Source: Dysgonomonas sp. UBA5412 (GTDB lineage Bacteria; Bacteroidota; Bacteroidia; Bacteroidales; Dysgonomonadaceae). From it: DNA of 57,570 nt. Made by a program: the position numbers and the translations under genes. Below are positions 16,851 through 26,510 of this stretch, in pieces. The notes beneath the pieces were generated by a model. The model did not search any database and had not been told where the DNA came from. It worked only from the letters and a program-made list of their open reading frames with translations. The stretch covers positions 1 through 57,570 of the forward strand of contig DHNQ01000016.1 of assembly GCA_002409595.1 (NCBI GenBank), given 5' to 3'. Within the stretch, counting starts at the first letter, position 1. Each line of letters starts with the position of its first letter.

Positions 16851-17874
16851 TTTTCTTTCCTTTCATAGTCGACAACATACCGCAAGCAGCAAAGATATCT
16901 TCTCCTCTGGAAGCTCTTATGGTACAAGTCAGCCCTTTATTTGTAAGAAAATCTCGAAAACTTTCCATTCGTTCTTTAGTCGACGTTTTCAGATCTACAT
17001 TAGGTATAGCATGAAAGCGAATCAGATTCACCCTACACTCTAGTCCCCTCAGCAGCTGAGCCAAAGATTTGGCATGCACTAAAGAATCGTTAAAGTTATC
17101 AAACATTATATATTCGAAAGACAATCGTCTTTGTTTTTTCCAGTCATAATCTTTCAGCATATCTATAACTCCCGATATAGGAAAAGCCTTTTCAGCCGGC
17201 ATTATAGATAAACGTTGTTCCTTTTCGGGACTATGGATACTAACAGCCAGATGAGCGTTGCTCTCGTCAAGAAAGCGTTTCAGTTTTGGGGTAACACCCG
17301 TTGTAGAAACAGTTATACGCTTAGGACTCCAAGCCATGCCATAGTCGGCAGTCATTATATCAAGTGTCTTTTTCAATTCTTCATAATTGTCTAAAGGCTC
17401 ACCCATTCCCATAAAGACAACATTTGTCAAATTTTCGGCTTCTCGTACAGAATATAGTTGATTCAGGATCTCGTTTGCTGTAAGATTTCCATTGAAACCT
17501 TGCTTACCTGTCATACAAAACAGACAGTTCATTTTACATCCCACCTGAGAAGATACACAAAGAGTGGCTCTATCGTCTTCGGGAATCATAACAGCTTCTA
17601 TCAACTTGTCTTTTTCGGTCTTAAACAAATACTTTACAGTACCATCTACCGACTGCTGAAATTCGAGTGGTGTATAACGACCAACATCATATTTCTCGGC
17701 CAACAAGGTTCTGTTTGCTAAAGAGATATTGGTCATTTCATCTATTGACGAAACCCTCTTTTTATATACCCAATCTGCTAATTGTTTTGCTGCAAACCGA
17801 GGCAATCCACACTCCCCTACTACGCCATAGAACTCGTCCATAGTCATACCGAGTAAGTGTTTTTTTTCTGTCAT
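16828..17874 (-). CDS. rlmN: 23S rRNA A2503 / tRNA A37 C2-methyltransferase
   Basis: 348 residues, a radical-SAM enzyme. The iron-sulfur cluster motif is C113-x3-C117-x2-C120; VFMGMGEPLDNYEE and RITVSTTGV follow as in RlmN, and the C-terminal FAACGML carries the second methyl-carrying Cys. It methylates C2 of A2503 in 23S rRNA and A37 in some tRNAs. A 77-nt gap separates it from pgi upstream. Confidence 0.95.
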   Translation of the reverse strand: MTEKKHLLGMTMDEFYGVVGECGLPRFAAKQLADWVYKKRVSSIDEMTNISLANRTLLAEKYDVGRYTPLEFQQSVDGTVKYLFKTEKDKLIEAVMIPEDDRATLCVSSQVGCKMNCLFCMTGKQGFNGNLTANEILNQLYSVREAENLTNVVFMGMGEPLDNYEELKKTLDIMTADYGMAWSPKRITVSTTGVTPKLKRFLDESNAHLAVSIHSPEKEQRLSIMPAEKAFPISGVIDMLKDYDWKKQRRLSFEYIMFDNFNDSLVHAKSLAQLLRGLECRVNLIRFHAIPNVDLKTSTKERMESFRDFLTNKGLTCTIRASRGEDIFAACGMLSTMKGKKNEESNHI

Positions 17875-17951
17875 AAATCTTCACACATTTACTAAAACGG
17901 TAGCTCACAGCCACCTCTAGGCAACCACGAGCTAACAGTTAAAAGCTTATT

Positions 17952-19298
17952 TTATATTCTTTTCTTAATAGCTTCGCTTTCTTTCTCAAAGCCCGGTTTG
18001 TCAAGAAGTGCAAACATATTTTTCTTATATGCTTCTACTCCCGGTTGGTCGAATGGATTTACATTTAAGATATATCCACTTATACCGCATGCTTTTTCGA
18101 AGAAATAAAGTAGTTGACCAATACTGTATGCATTCAATTGAGGCAATTCTACTTTGATATTAGGTACTCCGCCATCCACATGAGCGATTTGCGTTCCTAA
18201 TTCTGCCATTTTGTTCACAAAGTCGACACGTTTACCGGCAAGGAAGTTCAACCCATCAAGGTTTTCTTCATCCGTAGGAACGACTAATGTTTCGTTAGGT
18301 TGCGCCACAGATATTACCGTTTCGAAAATAGAGCGTTCTCCTTCTTGAATCCATTGCCCCATAGAGTGAAGATCGGCTGTAAAATCAACGGCAGCATTGA
18401 AAATACCTTTATTTTCTTTTCCTTCACTTTCCCCATAAAGTTGTTTCCACCACTCAGCGATATAGTGCAATTTAGGATTAAAGTTTGCCAATATTTCTAT
18501 TTTCTTACCTTTCTTGTACAGTTCGTTTCGTGTAACTGCATAGACTTCTGCTATATTCTTTTCGAAAGGAACCGCAGGTGCAGTTTCTTTTTCCATATAA
18601 GCGGCTCCTGCAACTAACTGACGAATATCTATACCAGCCAAAGCAATAGGAAGCAACCCAACAGGGGTAAGAACAGAAAAACGTCCACCTACATTATCAG
18701 GTATCACATATTTCTTATATCCTTCTTTAGTTGCTAATGTAAACAAAGCTCCACGAGCAGCATCTGTAATGGCTACAATACGATGTTTCGCCTCCTCTTT
18801 TCCTACCGATTTTTCCAACTCAGCTTTCAAGATACGGAATGCCAATGCAGGTTCGGTAGTAGTTCCCGATTTAGATATATTTACAATACCGAAAGATTTT
18901 CCTTTCAGATATGCTAACAGTTCAACCAAATAATCTTCTCCGATGTTATTTCCGGCATAAAGAATTACGGGAGTTTTGCGGTCGCTTTGTAACCAGTCAA
19001 ACGCATTTGATAAAGAGTCAATAACCGCTCTTGAACCCAAATAACTACCGCCAATACCAATTAAAACAACAACATCACATTTTGATCTTAATGAGGCTGC
19101 CGTATCTTCTATATCTTTCAATTGTGCATCAGTAATAGAAGATGGTAGATTTAACCATCCGAGAAAATCGTTTCCTTTTCCAGAACCATTATGCAAAGTT
19201 TCGTTACATTTCTTTGCAAGAGCAGCCTGACTATTTATATCAGCCTGATTAATAAAGCCTAAAGTTTTGCTAATGTCTAATTTGATAACCTTATCCAT
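17952..19298 (-). CDS. pgi: Glucose-6-phosphate isomerase
   Basis: 448 residues, the short PGI form. Interconverts glucose 6-phosphate and fructose 6-phosphate. GIGGSYLGSRAV (about 82-93), NISKSGTTTEPA (phosphate loop, about 140-151), NVGGRFSVLTPVGLLP (about 202-217) and the catalytic region HSMGQWIQEG are present. It lies 9 nt after gpsA in the lysS-gpsA-pgi run. Its substrate also feeds inositol synthesis by the MIPS enzyme in this window. Confidence 0.96.
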   Translation of the reverse strand: MDKVIKLDISKTLGFINQADINSQAALAKKCNETLHNGSGKGNDFLGWLNLPSSITDAQLKDIEDTAASLRSKCDVVVLIGIGGSYLGSRAVIDSLSNAFDWLQSDRKTPVILYAGNNIGEDYLVELLAYLKGKSFGIVNISKSGTTTEPALAFRILKAELEKSVGKEEAKHRIVAITDAARGALFTLATKEGYKKYVIPDNVGGRFSVLTPVGLLPIALAGIDIRQLVAGAAYMEKETAPAVPFEKNIAEVYAVTRNELYKKGKKIEILANFNPKLHYIAEWWKQLYGESEGKENKGIFNAAVDFTADLHSMGQWIQEGERSIFETVISVAQPNETLVVPTDEENLDGLNFLAGKRVDFVNKMAELGTQIAHVDGGVPNIKVELPQLNAYSIGQLLYFFEKACGISGYILNVNPFDQPGVEAYKKNMFALLDKPGFEKESEAIKKRI

Positions 19299-19307
19299 GA
19301 CCTTTAT

Positions 19308-20306
19308 TTATTTTAAAATTTGTTCTCTCAATATCTTTATTTCTTCCAAGGCAGAAGCTCCTTCGTATAATACTTTATAAACCATATCTGCAATAGGAAT
19401 CTTTGCACCATATTGCTCATTCATTTCCCGAATACATTTGGTTCCGTAATATCCCTCCGCTATCATTTGCATTTCCACCTGAGCAGCTTTGACCGAATAT
19501 CCTTTTCCTATCATAGAACCGAATGTTCTGTTTCTACTAAAACTCGAATAGCATGTCACCAACAAGTCGCCTAAATATGCAGAATCTTGTATATTTCTAT
19601 CTATCGGACAAATGACATTTACAAAATGTTCCATTTCGGATATAGCATTCGAAACTAATACTGCTTGAAAATTATCGCCATATTTCAATCCATGACAGAT
19701 ACCTGAAGCGATGGCATAGACATTTTTCAAAACTGCGGCAAGTTCAATTCCTGCAACATCGTTAGAAACGGATGTTTTAACAAAGCGGTTATTAAATACC
19801 TTCGAGATTGCTCTCGCTCGATTTACATCTGTACACGCAATAGTGGGATAAGTCAAACGCTCCAATGCTATTTCTTCGGCATGACAGGGTCCTCCTATTA
19901 TTGCCATATTTTCGGCAGGAATATTATAATATTGCGACAGATAATCTGTAACTAAAAGATTTTCAGGAGGGATTATTCCCTTTATCGCCGAAATCACAAA
20001 TTTATCGTTTATCGGTCTGTCCAATTTCTCAAGATGCCCTTTCAAGAAAGGTGAAGGCACAGCCAAAATAAGTGTATCGGAAGCGTCTACAATTTGATTT
20101 ATATCGGAATAGAATGTAATCCGATCTATATTAAATTCTACATTAGACAAATAAGACGGATTATGACCTGTCTTTTCAAATTCGGCAATCTGCTCGGGAC
20201 GGCGCATATACCAATTAATATGCTTTTCTTGATTCAGCATAATCTTGGCAAGAGCTGTAGCCCAAGTACCTCCTCCTAGAACAGCTATTTTACCGGGAAA
20301 GTTCAT
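19308..20306 (-). CDS. gpsA: Glycerol-3-phosphate dehydrogenase (NAD(P)+)
   Basis: 332 residues. Makes sn-glycerol 3-phosphate for phospholipids from dihydroxyacetone phosphate. The N-terminal GGGTWATALAKIM is the NAD(P)-binding loop; SAIKGI and GGPCHAEEIA follow; the catalytic Lys lies in AAVLKNVYAIASGI. It sits 30 nt after lysS on the same strand, a common Bacteroidales arrangement. Confidence 0.95.
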   Translation of the reverse strand: MNFPGKIAVLGGGTWATALAKIMLNQEKHINWYMRRPEQIAEFEKTGHNPSYLSNVEFNIDRITFYSDINQIVDASDTLILAVPSPFLKGHLEKLDRPINDKFVISAIKGIIPPENLLVTDYLSQYYNIPAENMAIIGGPCHAEEIALERLTYPTIACTDVNRARAISKVFNNRFVKTSVSNDVAGIELAAVLKNVYAIASGICHGLKYGDNFQAVLVSNAISEMEHFVNVICPIDRNIQDSAYLGDLLVTCYSSFSRNRTFGSMIGKGYSVKAAQVEMQMIAEGYYGTKCIREMNEQYGAKIPIADMVYKVLYEGASALEEIKILREQILK

Positions 20307-20336
20307 TTTTCTATATTTTGATTAGAGACAAATGGA

Positions 20337-22070
20337 TCAACCCAATTGGGCTACCCATTTTTCAACATCTTCGACTGACGGCAAGGTCAGTTCCAATTTA
20401 TATTTTTTGTTTATCTCCCCTATGTCTTGTCTGATCTTCTGAGCATTCACTCCACTCATCTCCTCTACGGTAAAGTATCCCGCCTTTTGGATAACAGGAA
20501 CAAGTTCTTCGGCAATACCAAGTTCTGTGTATTTAGAAACCGGATCTTTTTTCACCACTTTCTCTGGGCGCATCTGAGGGAAGAACATCACTTCCTGAAT
20601 ACTTTCCTGACCGGTCATAAACATAACTAAACGATCCATACCAATGCCAATACCGCTTGTAGGAGGCATACCGTATTCTAATGCCCTAAGAAAATCTTGG
20701 TCGATAAACATAGCCTCATCATCTCCTTTTTCGGACAATCGAAGCTGATCTTCGAAACGGGCACGTTGATCGAGAGGATCATTTAACTCAGAGTATGCGT
20801 TAGCCAATTCTTTTCCATTAACCATTAGCTCAAATCGCTCGGTCAATTCAGGATTGTTACGGTGTTTTTTTGTCAATGGAGACATTTCAACAGGATAGTC
20901 GATAATAAATGTTGGTTGAATGTAGTTACCCTCGCATTTCTCGCCAAAGATAGCATCTATCAACTTGCCTTTACCCATTGTTTCATCTTGTTCTATATCC
21001 AATTTTTTGCATACTTCGCGCAGCTCGGCTTCGTTCATACCGCTGATATCGAATCCGGTAAAGTGCTTTATCGAATCTATCATCGAGACACGAGCATATG
21101 GTGCTTTATAATCTATAAGCTTATCGCCCATTTTCACTTGAGTAGCACCATGCACATCCATACAGATTTTTTCGAGCATACGCTCTGTAAAATCCATCAT
21201 CCAATTATAGTCTTTGTAGGCTGCATAAAACTCCATAACGGTAAATTCGGGATTATGGGTTCTGTCCATACCTTCGTTACGGAAATTACGGGAAAACTCA
21301 TACACTCCGTCAAAACCTCCGACAATAAGACGTTTCAAATAAAGTTCGTTTGCAATACGCAAATATAATGGAATATCCAGAGCATTATGATGGGTAATAA
21401 ACGGACGGGCAGTAGCTCCTCCCGGAATACTTTGCAAAACCGGAGTATCTACTTCAACATATCCATAACTATTCAAATATTCGCGCATCGAATTAAAGAC
21501 TTTCGTGCGTTTTACAAAAGTATCCTTGACTCCTTCATTAACAATCAAGTCCACATAACGTTGACGATAGCGTTGTTCGGGATCAGAAAATCCATCGTAA
21601 GTAACTCCATCTTTAACTTTAACAACAGGAAGCGGGCGAAGAGATTTACCAAGCACAGTCAATTCTTCGGCATGTACAGATATCTCGCCCATTTGTGTAC
21701 GAAAAACATATCCTTTGATTCCGATAAAATCGCCTATATCGAGTAATTTTTTAAAGACAATATTGTATAGATCTTTATTCTCACCGGGACAAAGATCGTC
21801 GCGCGAGATATAAACTTGTATACGTCCTTCCGAATCCTGCAATTCTACAAAAGAGGCTTTACCCATTATACGACGCCCCATTATACGACCGGCTATAGTT
21901 ACCGGACGACGGTCAGCGTCATCTTTAAAGTTTTCTTTTATCTCTTTCGAATATGCATTTACATCATATAATGCAGCAGGATAAGGCTCTATACCTAATC
22001 CTCTTAACTCGTCTAAACTTTGTCTGCGAATAATCTCCTGTTCGCTCAATTCCAATATATTCATTATCAA
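20337..22070 (-). CDS. lysS: Lysyl-tRNA synthetase, class II
   Basis: 577 residues, about 70 longer than E. coli LysS because of a C-terminal extension (about 505-577), common in Bacteroidota. An N-terminal OB-fold anticodon-binding domain (about 55-170) precedes the class II core: motif 2 FRNEGMDRTHNPEF, and motif 3 GIGIGMDRLVM. A second start, Met3, follows the annotated Met1. Heads the run lysS-gpsA-pgi. Confidence 0.95.
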   Translation of the reverse strand: MIMNILELSEQEIIRRQSLDELRGLGIEPYPAALYDVNAYSKEIKENFKDDADRRPVTIAGRIMGRRIMGKASFVELQDSEGRIQVYISRDDLCPGENKDLYNIVFKKLLDIGDFIGIKGYVFRTQMGEISVHAEELTVLGKSLRPLPVVKVKDGVTYDGFSDPEQRYRQRYVDLIVNEGVKDTFVKRTKVFNSMREYLNSYGYVEVDTPVLQSIPGGATARPFITHHNALDIPLYLRIANELYLKRLIVGGFDGVYEFSRNFRNEGMDRTHNPEFTVMEFYAAYKDYNWMMDFTERMLEKICMDVHGATQVKMGDKLIDYKAPYARVSMIDSIKHFTGFDISGMNEAELREVCKKLDIEQDETMGKGKLIDAIFGEKCEGNYIQPTFIIDYPVEMSPLTKKHRNNPELTERFELMVNGKELANAYSELNDPLDQRARFEDQLRLSEKGDDEAMFIDQDFLRALEYGMPPTSGIGIGMDRLVMFMTGQESIQEVMFFPQMRPEKVVKKDPVSKYTELGIAEELVPVIQKAGYFTVEEMSGVNAQKIRQDIGEINKKYKLELTLPSVEDVEKWVAQLG

Positions 22071-22129
22071 TCTTATCTTAGATATTTTTTATTTCGAAAC
22101 AAAACTCAGTTGGTACAAAAACAACCTCG

Positions 22130-22137
22130 CAAAGTTA
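22130..22137 (-). promoter_or_regulatory. -7 promoter box for lysS
   Basis: TAACTTTG on the minus strand, 60 nt before the lysS start. TTTG lies only 13 nt upstream, closer than the ideal 19, so the -33 element is uncertain. Confidence 0.45.
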
Positions 22138-22270
22138 AAAAATATAATGACAAATACGCATCTTGTATTTACATTAATGAGTATAAGAGCATTCAGCCTC
22201 CCTCTTTTTAACAGTAAATCGGAAAATACAAGTAGTTTTATTGATTTAACAGAACTAAAAAATAGCGATA

Positions 22271-22278
22271 TAAATTTG
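22271..22278 (+). promoter_or_regulatory. -7 promoter box for the MATE-tldD-tldE run
   Basis: TAAATTTG matches TAnnTTTG, 64 nt before the MATE start. No convincing -33 box at the usual spacing. Confidence 0.35.
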
Positions 22279-22342
22279 TATCTTTACATTCTGAAAAAAG
22301 ATGGGAGGAACTCACTCCTTAACTGTATAGAATGAACAACTA

Positions 22343-23713
22343 ATGTTAAAGACTGCAAGCATTGATGAACTAGAAAACCAAAAAATAAGCAAACTTCTCT
22401 GGCAATACGCACTTCCGGCCATCGTGGGAACAATGGTCAACGCACTGTACAACATTATAGACCGAATATACATAGGGCATGGACCAAATCTGGGAGATCA
22501 TGCAATAGGAGGTTTGGGTATTGTATTACCAATAATGAATCTTACGGCAGCAGTGGGGATGCTGGTAGGTGCCGGGTCGGCAAGTAGAATATCGATCTGC
22601 CTTGGAAAAGGAGATAAAGAAACGGCTGAAAAAATAATAGGAAACTCATTCCTGATGACATTGATCCTTACTGGAACTCTTGTATCCATTCTGTTTATCT
22701 TTCTCGATCCTATACTGATGCAGATTGGAGCCACAGATGAGACTTTTCCTTATGCCAAAGAATTCTTACTCTACTATCTTCCCGGAAACATATTCCTGAC
22801 AATGTGTTTTAACTTCAACAGCATGATGAGAGCTTCGGGATATCCCGCAAAAGCCATGTATACAATGCTGATAGGAGTGATTGCCAATATAATTATTGCA
22901 CCTATATTCATTTTTGTTTTGGAATGGGGTATCAAGGGAGCTGCAATAGCCACTATTATTTCCATGTTTATAGGCCTCTGTTTTGTCATGTATCACTTCA
23001 TGAACAAAAACAGCATGTTAAGATTGCGAAGAAAAGATATCCGACTCAACCCTAAAATTGTATGGGCGATTGCAAGTATCGGACTTTCGCCATTCTTCAC
23101 CCAAGTAGCGGCATCAGCAGTAGCATTCTTTATAAACTCACGCCTCAGGCTGTTTGGAGGAAATATAGCAATCGAAGCTTTTGCTATTTCCAACACACTG
23201 GTAATGATTGTTATTATGATTCTTGTCGGACTAACACAAGGTATGCAACCAATAATAGGATATAACTATGGGGCAAACAGAATTAGCCGGGTAAAAGAAA
23301 CGCTTAACTATACGATTAAAGTAGGTATTATTATCGGATGTATCGGATTTGCAGTGAGTCAATTACTACCTCAATATATAGTACAGCCATTCAATCCCAC
23401 ACCTCCTCTGGCGGCAGAATCAGCCAAGGCACTAAGAATTATCACACTTATGCTGCCTTTAGTCGGGTTTCAGATTGTAGTCACCAACTTCTTTCAATGT
23501 ATCGGTATGGCTGCCAAATCAATATTCTTAAGCCTTACCCGACAATTTTTGTTGTTGATTCCGGCTTTATTTATACTACCCGGAATATTTGGTTTGAATG
23601 GAGTTTGGTATTCGATGCCGACAGCCGACGGAATATCAACATTAGTGACTGCTCTGATGTTTATATGGCAGCTCAAGAAATTTAAGAAAATGGAAAAAAC
23701 AAGTATGTTATGA
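22343..23713 (+). CDS. MATE-family multidrug/metabolite efflux transporter
   Basis: 456 residues with 12 predicted membrane segments in two halves, the normal size. It opens with a cytosolic helix, then LLWQYALPAIVGTMVNALYN (MATE TM1). Exports cationic compounds using a Na+ or H+ gradient; substrate not predictable. Its last codon overlaps the tldD start by 4 nt (ATGA), so the two are coupled, an unusual partner for a protease gene. Confidence 0.9.
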   Translation: MLKTASIDELENQKISKLLWQYALPAIVGTMVNALYNIIDRIYIGHGPNLGDHAIGGLGIVLPIMNLTAAVGMLVGAGSASRISICLGKGDKETAEKIIGNSFLMTLILTGTLVSILFIFLDPILMQIGATDETFPYAKEFLLYYLPGNIFLTMCFNFNSMMRASGYPAKAMYTMLIGVIANIIIAPIFIFVLEWGIKGAAIATIISMFIGLCFVMYHFMNKNSMLRLRRKDIRLNPKIVWAIASIGLSPFFTQVAASAVAFFINSRLRLFGGNIAIEAFAISNTLVMIVIMILVGLTQGMQPIIGYNYGANRISRVKETLNYTIKVGIIIGCIGFAVSQLLPQYIVQPFNPTPPLAAESAKALRIITLMLPLVGFQIVVTNFFQCIGMAAKSIFLSLTRQFLLLIPALFILPGIFGLNGVWYSMPTADGISTLVTALMFIWQLKKFKKMEKTSML

Positions 23714-25137
23714 TAGATAAAATAAACAAACAAACCATATTGGATCATTTCTCCATAACCGAAGCTGATCTGCTTAAAGTCATATCCGAAGCTTTGAGCA
23801 AGGGTGGAGATTATGCCGATATATTTTTCGAACACACATTCAGTAACAATATCTCTTTACGAGATGGCGAGGTGAACCGAGCCGCATCGAATATAGACTT
23901 CGGCGCAGGAGTGAGAGTTGTATCGGGCGATCAGACAGGCTATGCTTATGTAGAGAACACGAATATACAAGATCTACTGAAGGCTGCAAGAACTGCGGCA
24001 AGCATATCCACTATGCCACAAAAAGATGTACGTGTGCAAATAGGAGAAAAAGATTTTCACAATTATTATAGAATACAAAAAAGTTGGCAGGACGCTTCTG
24101 TTGCAGACAAAAAGGAATATGTACAAAAACTGAATGATAAGATATTTGCTTTAGACAATCGGGTTGTAAAGGCATCCGTTAGCCTCAACGACTCAACATC
24201 ATATATTCTATTTTTCAACTCCGAAGGCATTCTCACATGGGACTACCGCCCAATGGCAATCATGTCGGGCTCATGTACGATGGAGCAGGATGGAAAACTC
24301 GAAAACGGATATTGTTCAAGAGCTTATCGGAAAGGATTTGAATTCTTAGATGACGAATTGATAGACATCATAGCCAAAGAGGCTGTGGCACAAACATCAT
24401 TGATGTTTGAAGCAATAAAGCCTAAAGGAGGAGAAATGCCGGTAGTAATGGGAGCCGGAAGTTCGGGAATATTACTGCACGAAGCTATCGGGCATACATT
24501 TGAAGCAGACTTTAACAGAAAAAACGTATCTATATTTTCAGATCAGTTTGGCAAAAAGATTTGTTTACCCGAAATCAACATTGTAGATGACGGCACAATC
24601 GACAATGCTCGCGGAGCAATAAACTTTGATGATGAAGGCGTAGAAAGCCAGAAAACATATATTGTAAAAAACGGAGTTTTGGAGAGTTATTTACACGACC
24701 GCATCAGCGCAAAACACTATGGTGTACAACCTACCGGAAACGGACGCCGCCAATCGTTTCGCTATGCACCGCTTCCGCGTATGCGGGTGACTTATATGGA
24801 ACAGGGCAACACTCCCGAATCTGACATAATAGCATCTGTAAAGCAGGGTGTATATGTGGATAACTTTACAAACGGACAAGTACAGATCGGAGCAGGAGAC
24901 TTTACCTTTTTCGTCAAGACAGGTTATCTGATTGAGAATGGAAAACTAACCCAACCGATAAAAGATATAAACATTATAGGAAACGGTCCTAAAGCCTTAT
25001 CTGATATATCAATGATAGGTAACAATCTGAAAATAGACGAAGGTGCTTGGACTTGCGGTAAAGACGGACAAGGCGTTCCCGTGGGACAAGGCTTGCCATC
25101 TGTACTTGTAAGCAAATTAACTGTGGGAGGAGAATAA
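23710..25137 (+). CDS. tldD: Metalloprotease TldD
   Basis: 475 residues. TldD is the zinc-bearing half of the TldD/TldE heterodimer, which degrades unfolded or leader peptides and matures some modified peptides. The metal site HEAIGH is at 257-262. RDGEVNRAAS (about 51-60) and the C-terminal CGKDGQGVPVGQGLPSV are also family hallmarks. Its partner follows after a 41-nt gap, and it overlaps the MATE gene by 4 nt. Confidence 0.93.
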   Translation: MIDKINKQTILDHFSITEADLLKVISEALSKGGDYADIFFEHTFSNNISLRDGEVNRAASNIDFGAGVRVVSGDQTGYAYVENTNIQDLLKAARTAASISTMPQKDVRVQIGEKDFHNYYRIQKSWQDASVADKKEYVQKLNDKIFALDNRVVKASVSLNDSTSYILFFNSEGILTWDYRPMAIMSGSCTMEQDGKLENGYCSRAYRKGFEFLDDELIDIIAKEAVAQTSLMFEAIKPKGGEMPVVMGAGSSGILLHEAIGHTFEADFNRKNVSIFSDQFGKKICLPEINIVDDGTIDNARGAINFDDEGVESQKTYIVKNGVLESYLHDRISAKHYGVQPTGNGRRQSFRYAPLPRMRVTYMEQGNTPESDIIASVKQGVYVDNFTNGQVQIGAGDFTFFVKTGYLIENGKLTQPIKDINIIGNGPKALSDISMIGNNLKIDEGAWTCGKDGQGVPVGQGLPSVLVSKLTVGGE

Positions 25138-25178
25138 AGCGGAAAAAAAACTCTATCCTTGTTTTTATATCAAATAAC

Positions 25179-26507
25179 ATGACTAAAATGATAAGCAATC
25201 AACATAAAGAAATAGCCCAATGGGCTATGCAGTTTGCCCTTAAGAATGGATGTCAGGCAGCACGGGTATCTATTATAACCGGAAACAACAATTCGTTTGA
25301 ATACAGAAATCAGCAATTAGACAAACTGCATCAAAGCTCAGAGAATAAACTATACATTGAACTATTTACGGACAATAGATATGGAACATTCTCTACGAAC
25401 AGGATAGACAAAGATGGGCTGGAAGCATTTATAAAAGAAGGTATTATATCTACTAAATATTTAGCACAAGATACTTTCCGACAATTACCCTCGCCGGAAA
25501 GATATTACAAGAGTCAAGGAAGCGACTTAGATTTATACGACAAATCGTTTGATAAAATATCAACAGAAGACAAGCTGAATATAACACAACAAGCCGTAGA
25601 AGAAATATATGGTTCCGACCCACGTATAATATCCATATCATCAGCATACGATGATGGCGTAGGCGGCGAATATATGATTGCAAGCAATGGATTTGAAGCA
25701 GAAAGCTTTGATTCAGCTTTTAACCTAACCGTAGAAGTTGCCTTAAAAACAGAAGGCGATGCACGGGCAGAATCTTGTTGGTTCGACAGTTCTATTTATT
25801 GGAACGACCTCAAAAAGAAAGGAATTGGCCAAAATGCTTTAGAAAGAGCTTTAAGAAAAATAGGGCAAACAAAGGTTAAGTCCGGCAAATACGATATGCT
25901 GTTGGACAATACTACATCATCAAGATTATTATCCCCCATACTAGGAGCTTTGTATGGAACGGCCCTACAACAAAAAAATTCTTTCTTATTAGATAAGTTA
26001 GGAAAACAGATAGCATCCGATAAGCTCACTATTAGAGATACGCCGCACATGGCTCGTTCTTTCGGAGCCCGATGGTTTGACGGAGAAGGTGTAGCGACGC
26101 AGGACCGTACTATAATTGAAAATGGAATTCTGAATATGTATTTTATAGATACATACAACTCCCTCAAAATGGGTATTGCTCCGACCATAGCTTCTCCATC
26201 CATAATTCAGCTCAATCTGGGGAACAAAAACCACGATCAATTGTTACATTCTATACAAAAAGGAATTTGGGTGACCGGCTTTAATGGAGGGAACAGCAAT
26301 CCTACGACCGGAGATTTCTCATTTGGTGTAGAAGGATTTTTGATAGAAAATGGAGTTATCTCAACTCCTATTAGCGAAATGAACATTACAGGAAATATAC
26401 TTTCTTTGTGGAACAACCTTGAAGAAATAGGAAACGATCCAAGAAATAGCTCCCCATGGCGATTACCATCCCTTTTATTCAGCAATGTAAATTTTAGCGG
26501 ATTATAA
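25179..26507 (+). CDS. pmbA: TldE/PmbA subunit
   Basis: 442 residues, homologous to TldD but without the HExxH motif, as expected for the non-catalytic partner. FEYRNQQLDKLHQSSENK near the N-terminus corresponds to the TldD start region, and the C-terminal half shows GFNGGNSNPTTGDFSFGVEGFLIENG, described here as the region at about 366-391. The pair forms a cytosolic heterodimer. The gene ends 3 nt before the GHL10 glycosidase gene. Confidence 0.9.
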   Translation: MTKMISNQHKEIAQWAMQFALKNGCQAARVSIITGNNNSFEYRNQQLDKLHQSSENKLYIELFTDNRYGTFSTNRIDKDGLEAFIKEGIISTKYLAQDTFRQLPSPERYYKSQGSDLDLYDKSFDKISTEDKLNITQQAVEEIYGSDPRIISISSAYDDGVGGEYMIASNGFEAESFDSAFNLTVEVALKTEGDARAESCWFDSSIYWNDLKKKGIGQNALERALRKIGQTKVKSGKYDMLLDNTTSSRLLSPILGALYGTALQQKNSFLLDKLGKQIASDKLTIRDTPHMARSFGARWFDGEGVATQDRTIIENGILNMYFIDTYNSLKMGIAPTIASPSIIQLNLGNKNHDQLLHSIQKGIWVTGFNGGNSNPTTGDFSFGVEGFLIENGVISTPISEMNITGNILSLWNNLEEIGNDPRNSSPWRLPSLLFSNVNFSGL

Positions 26508-26510
26508 AAT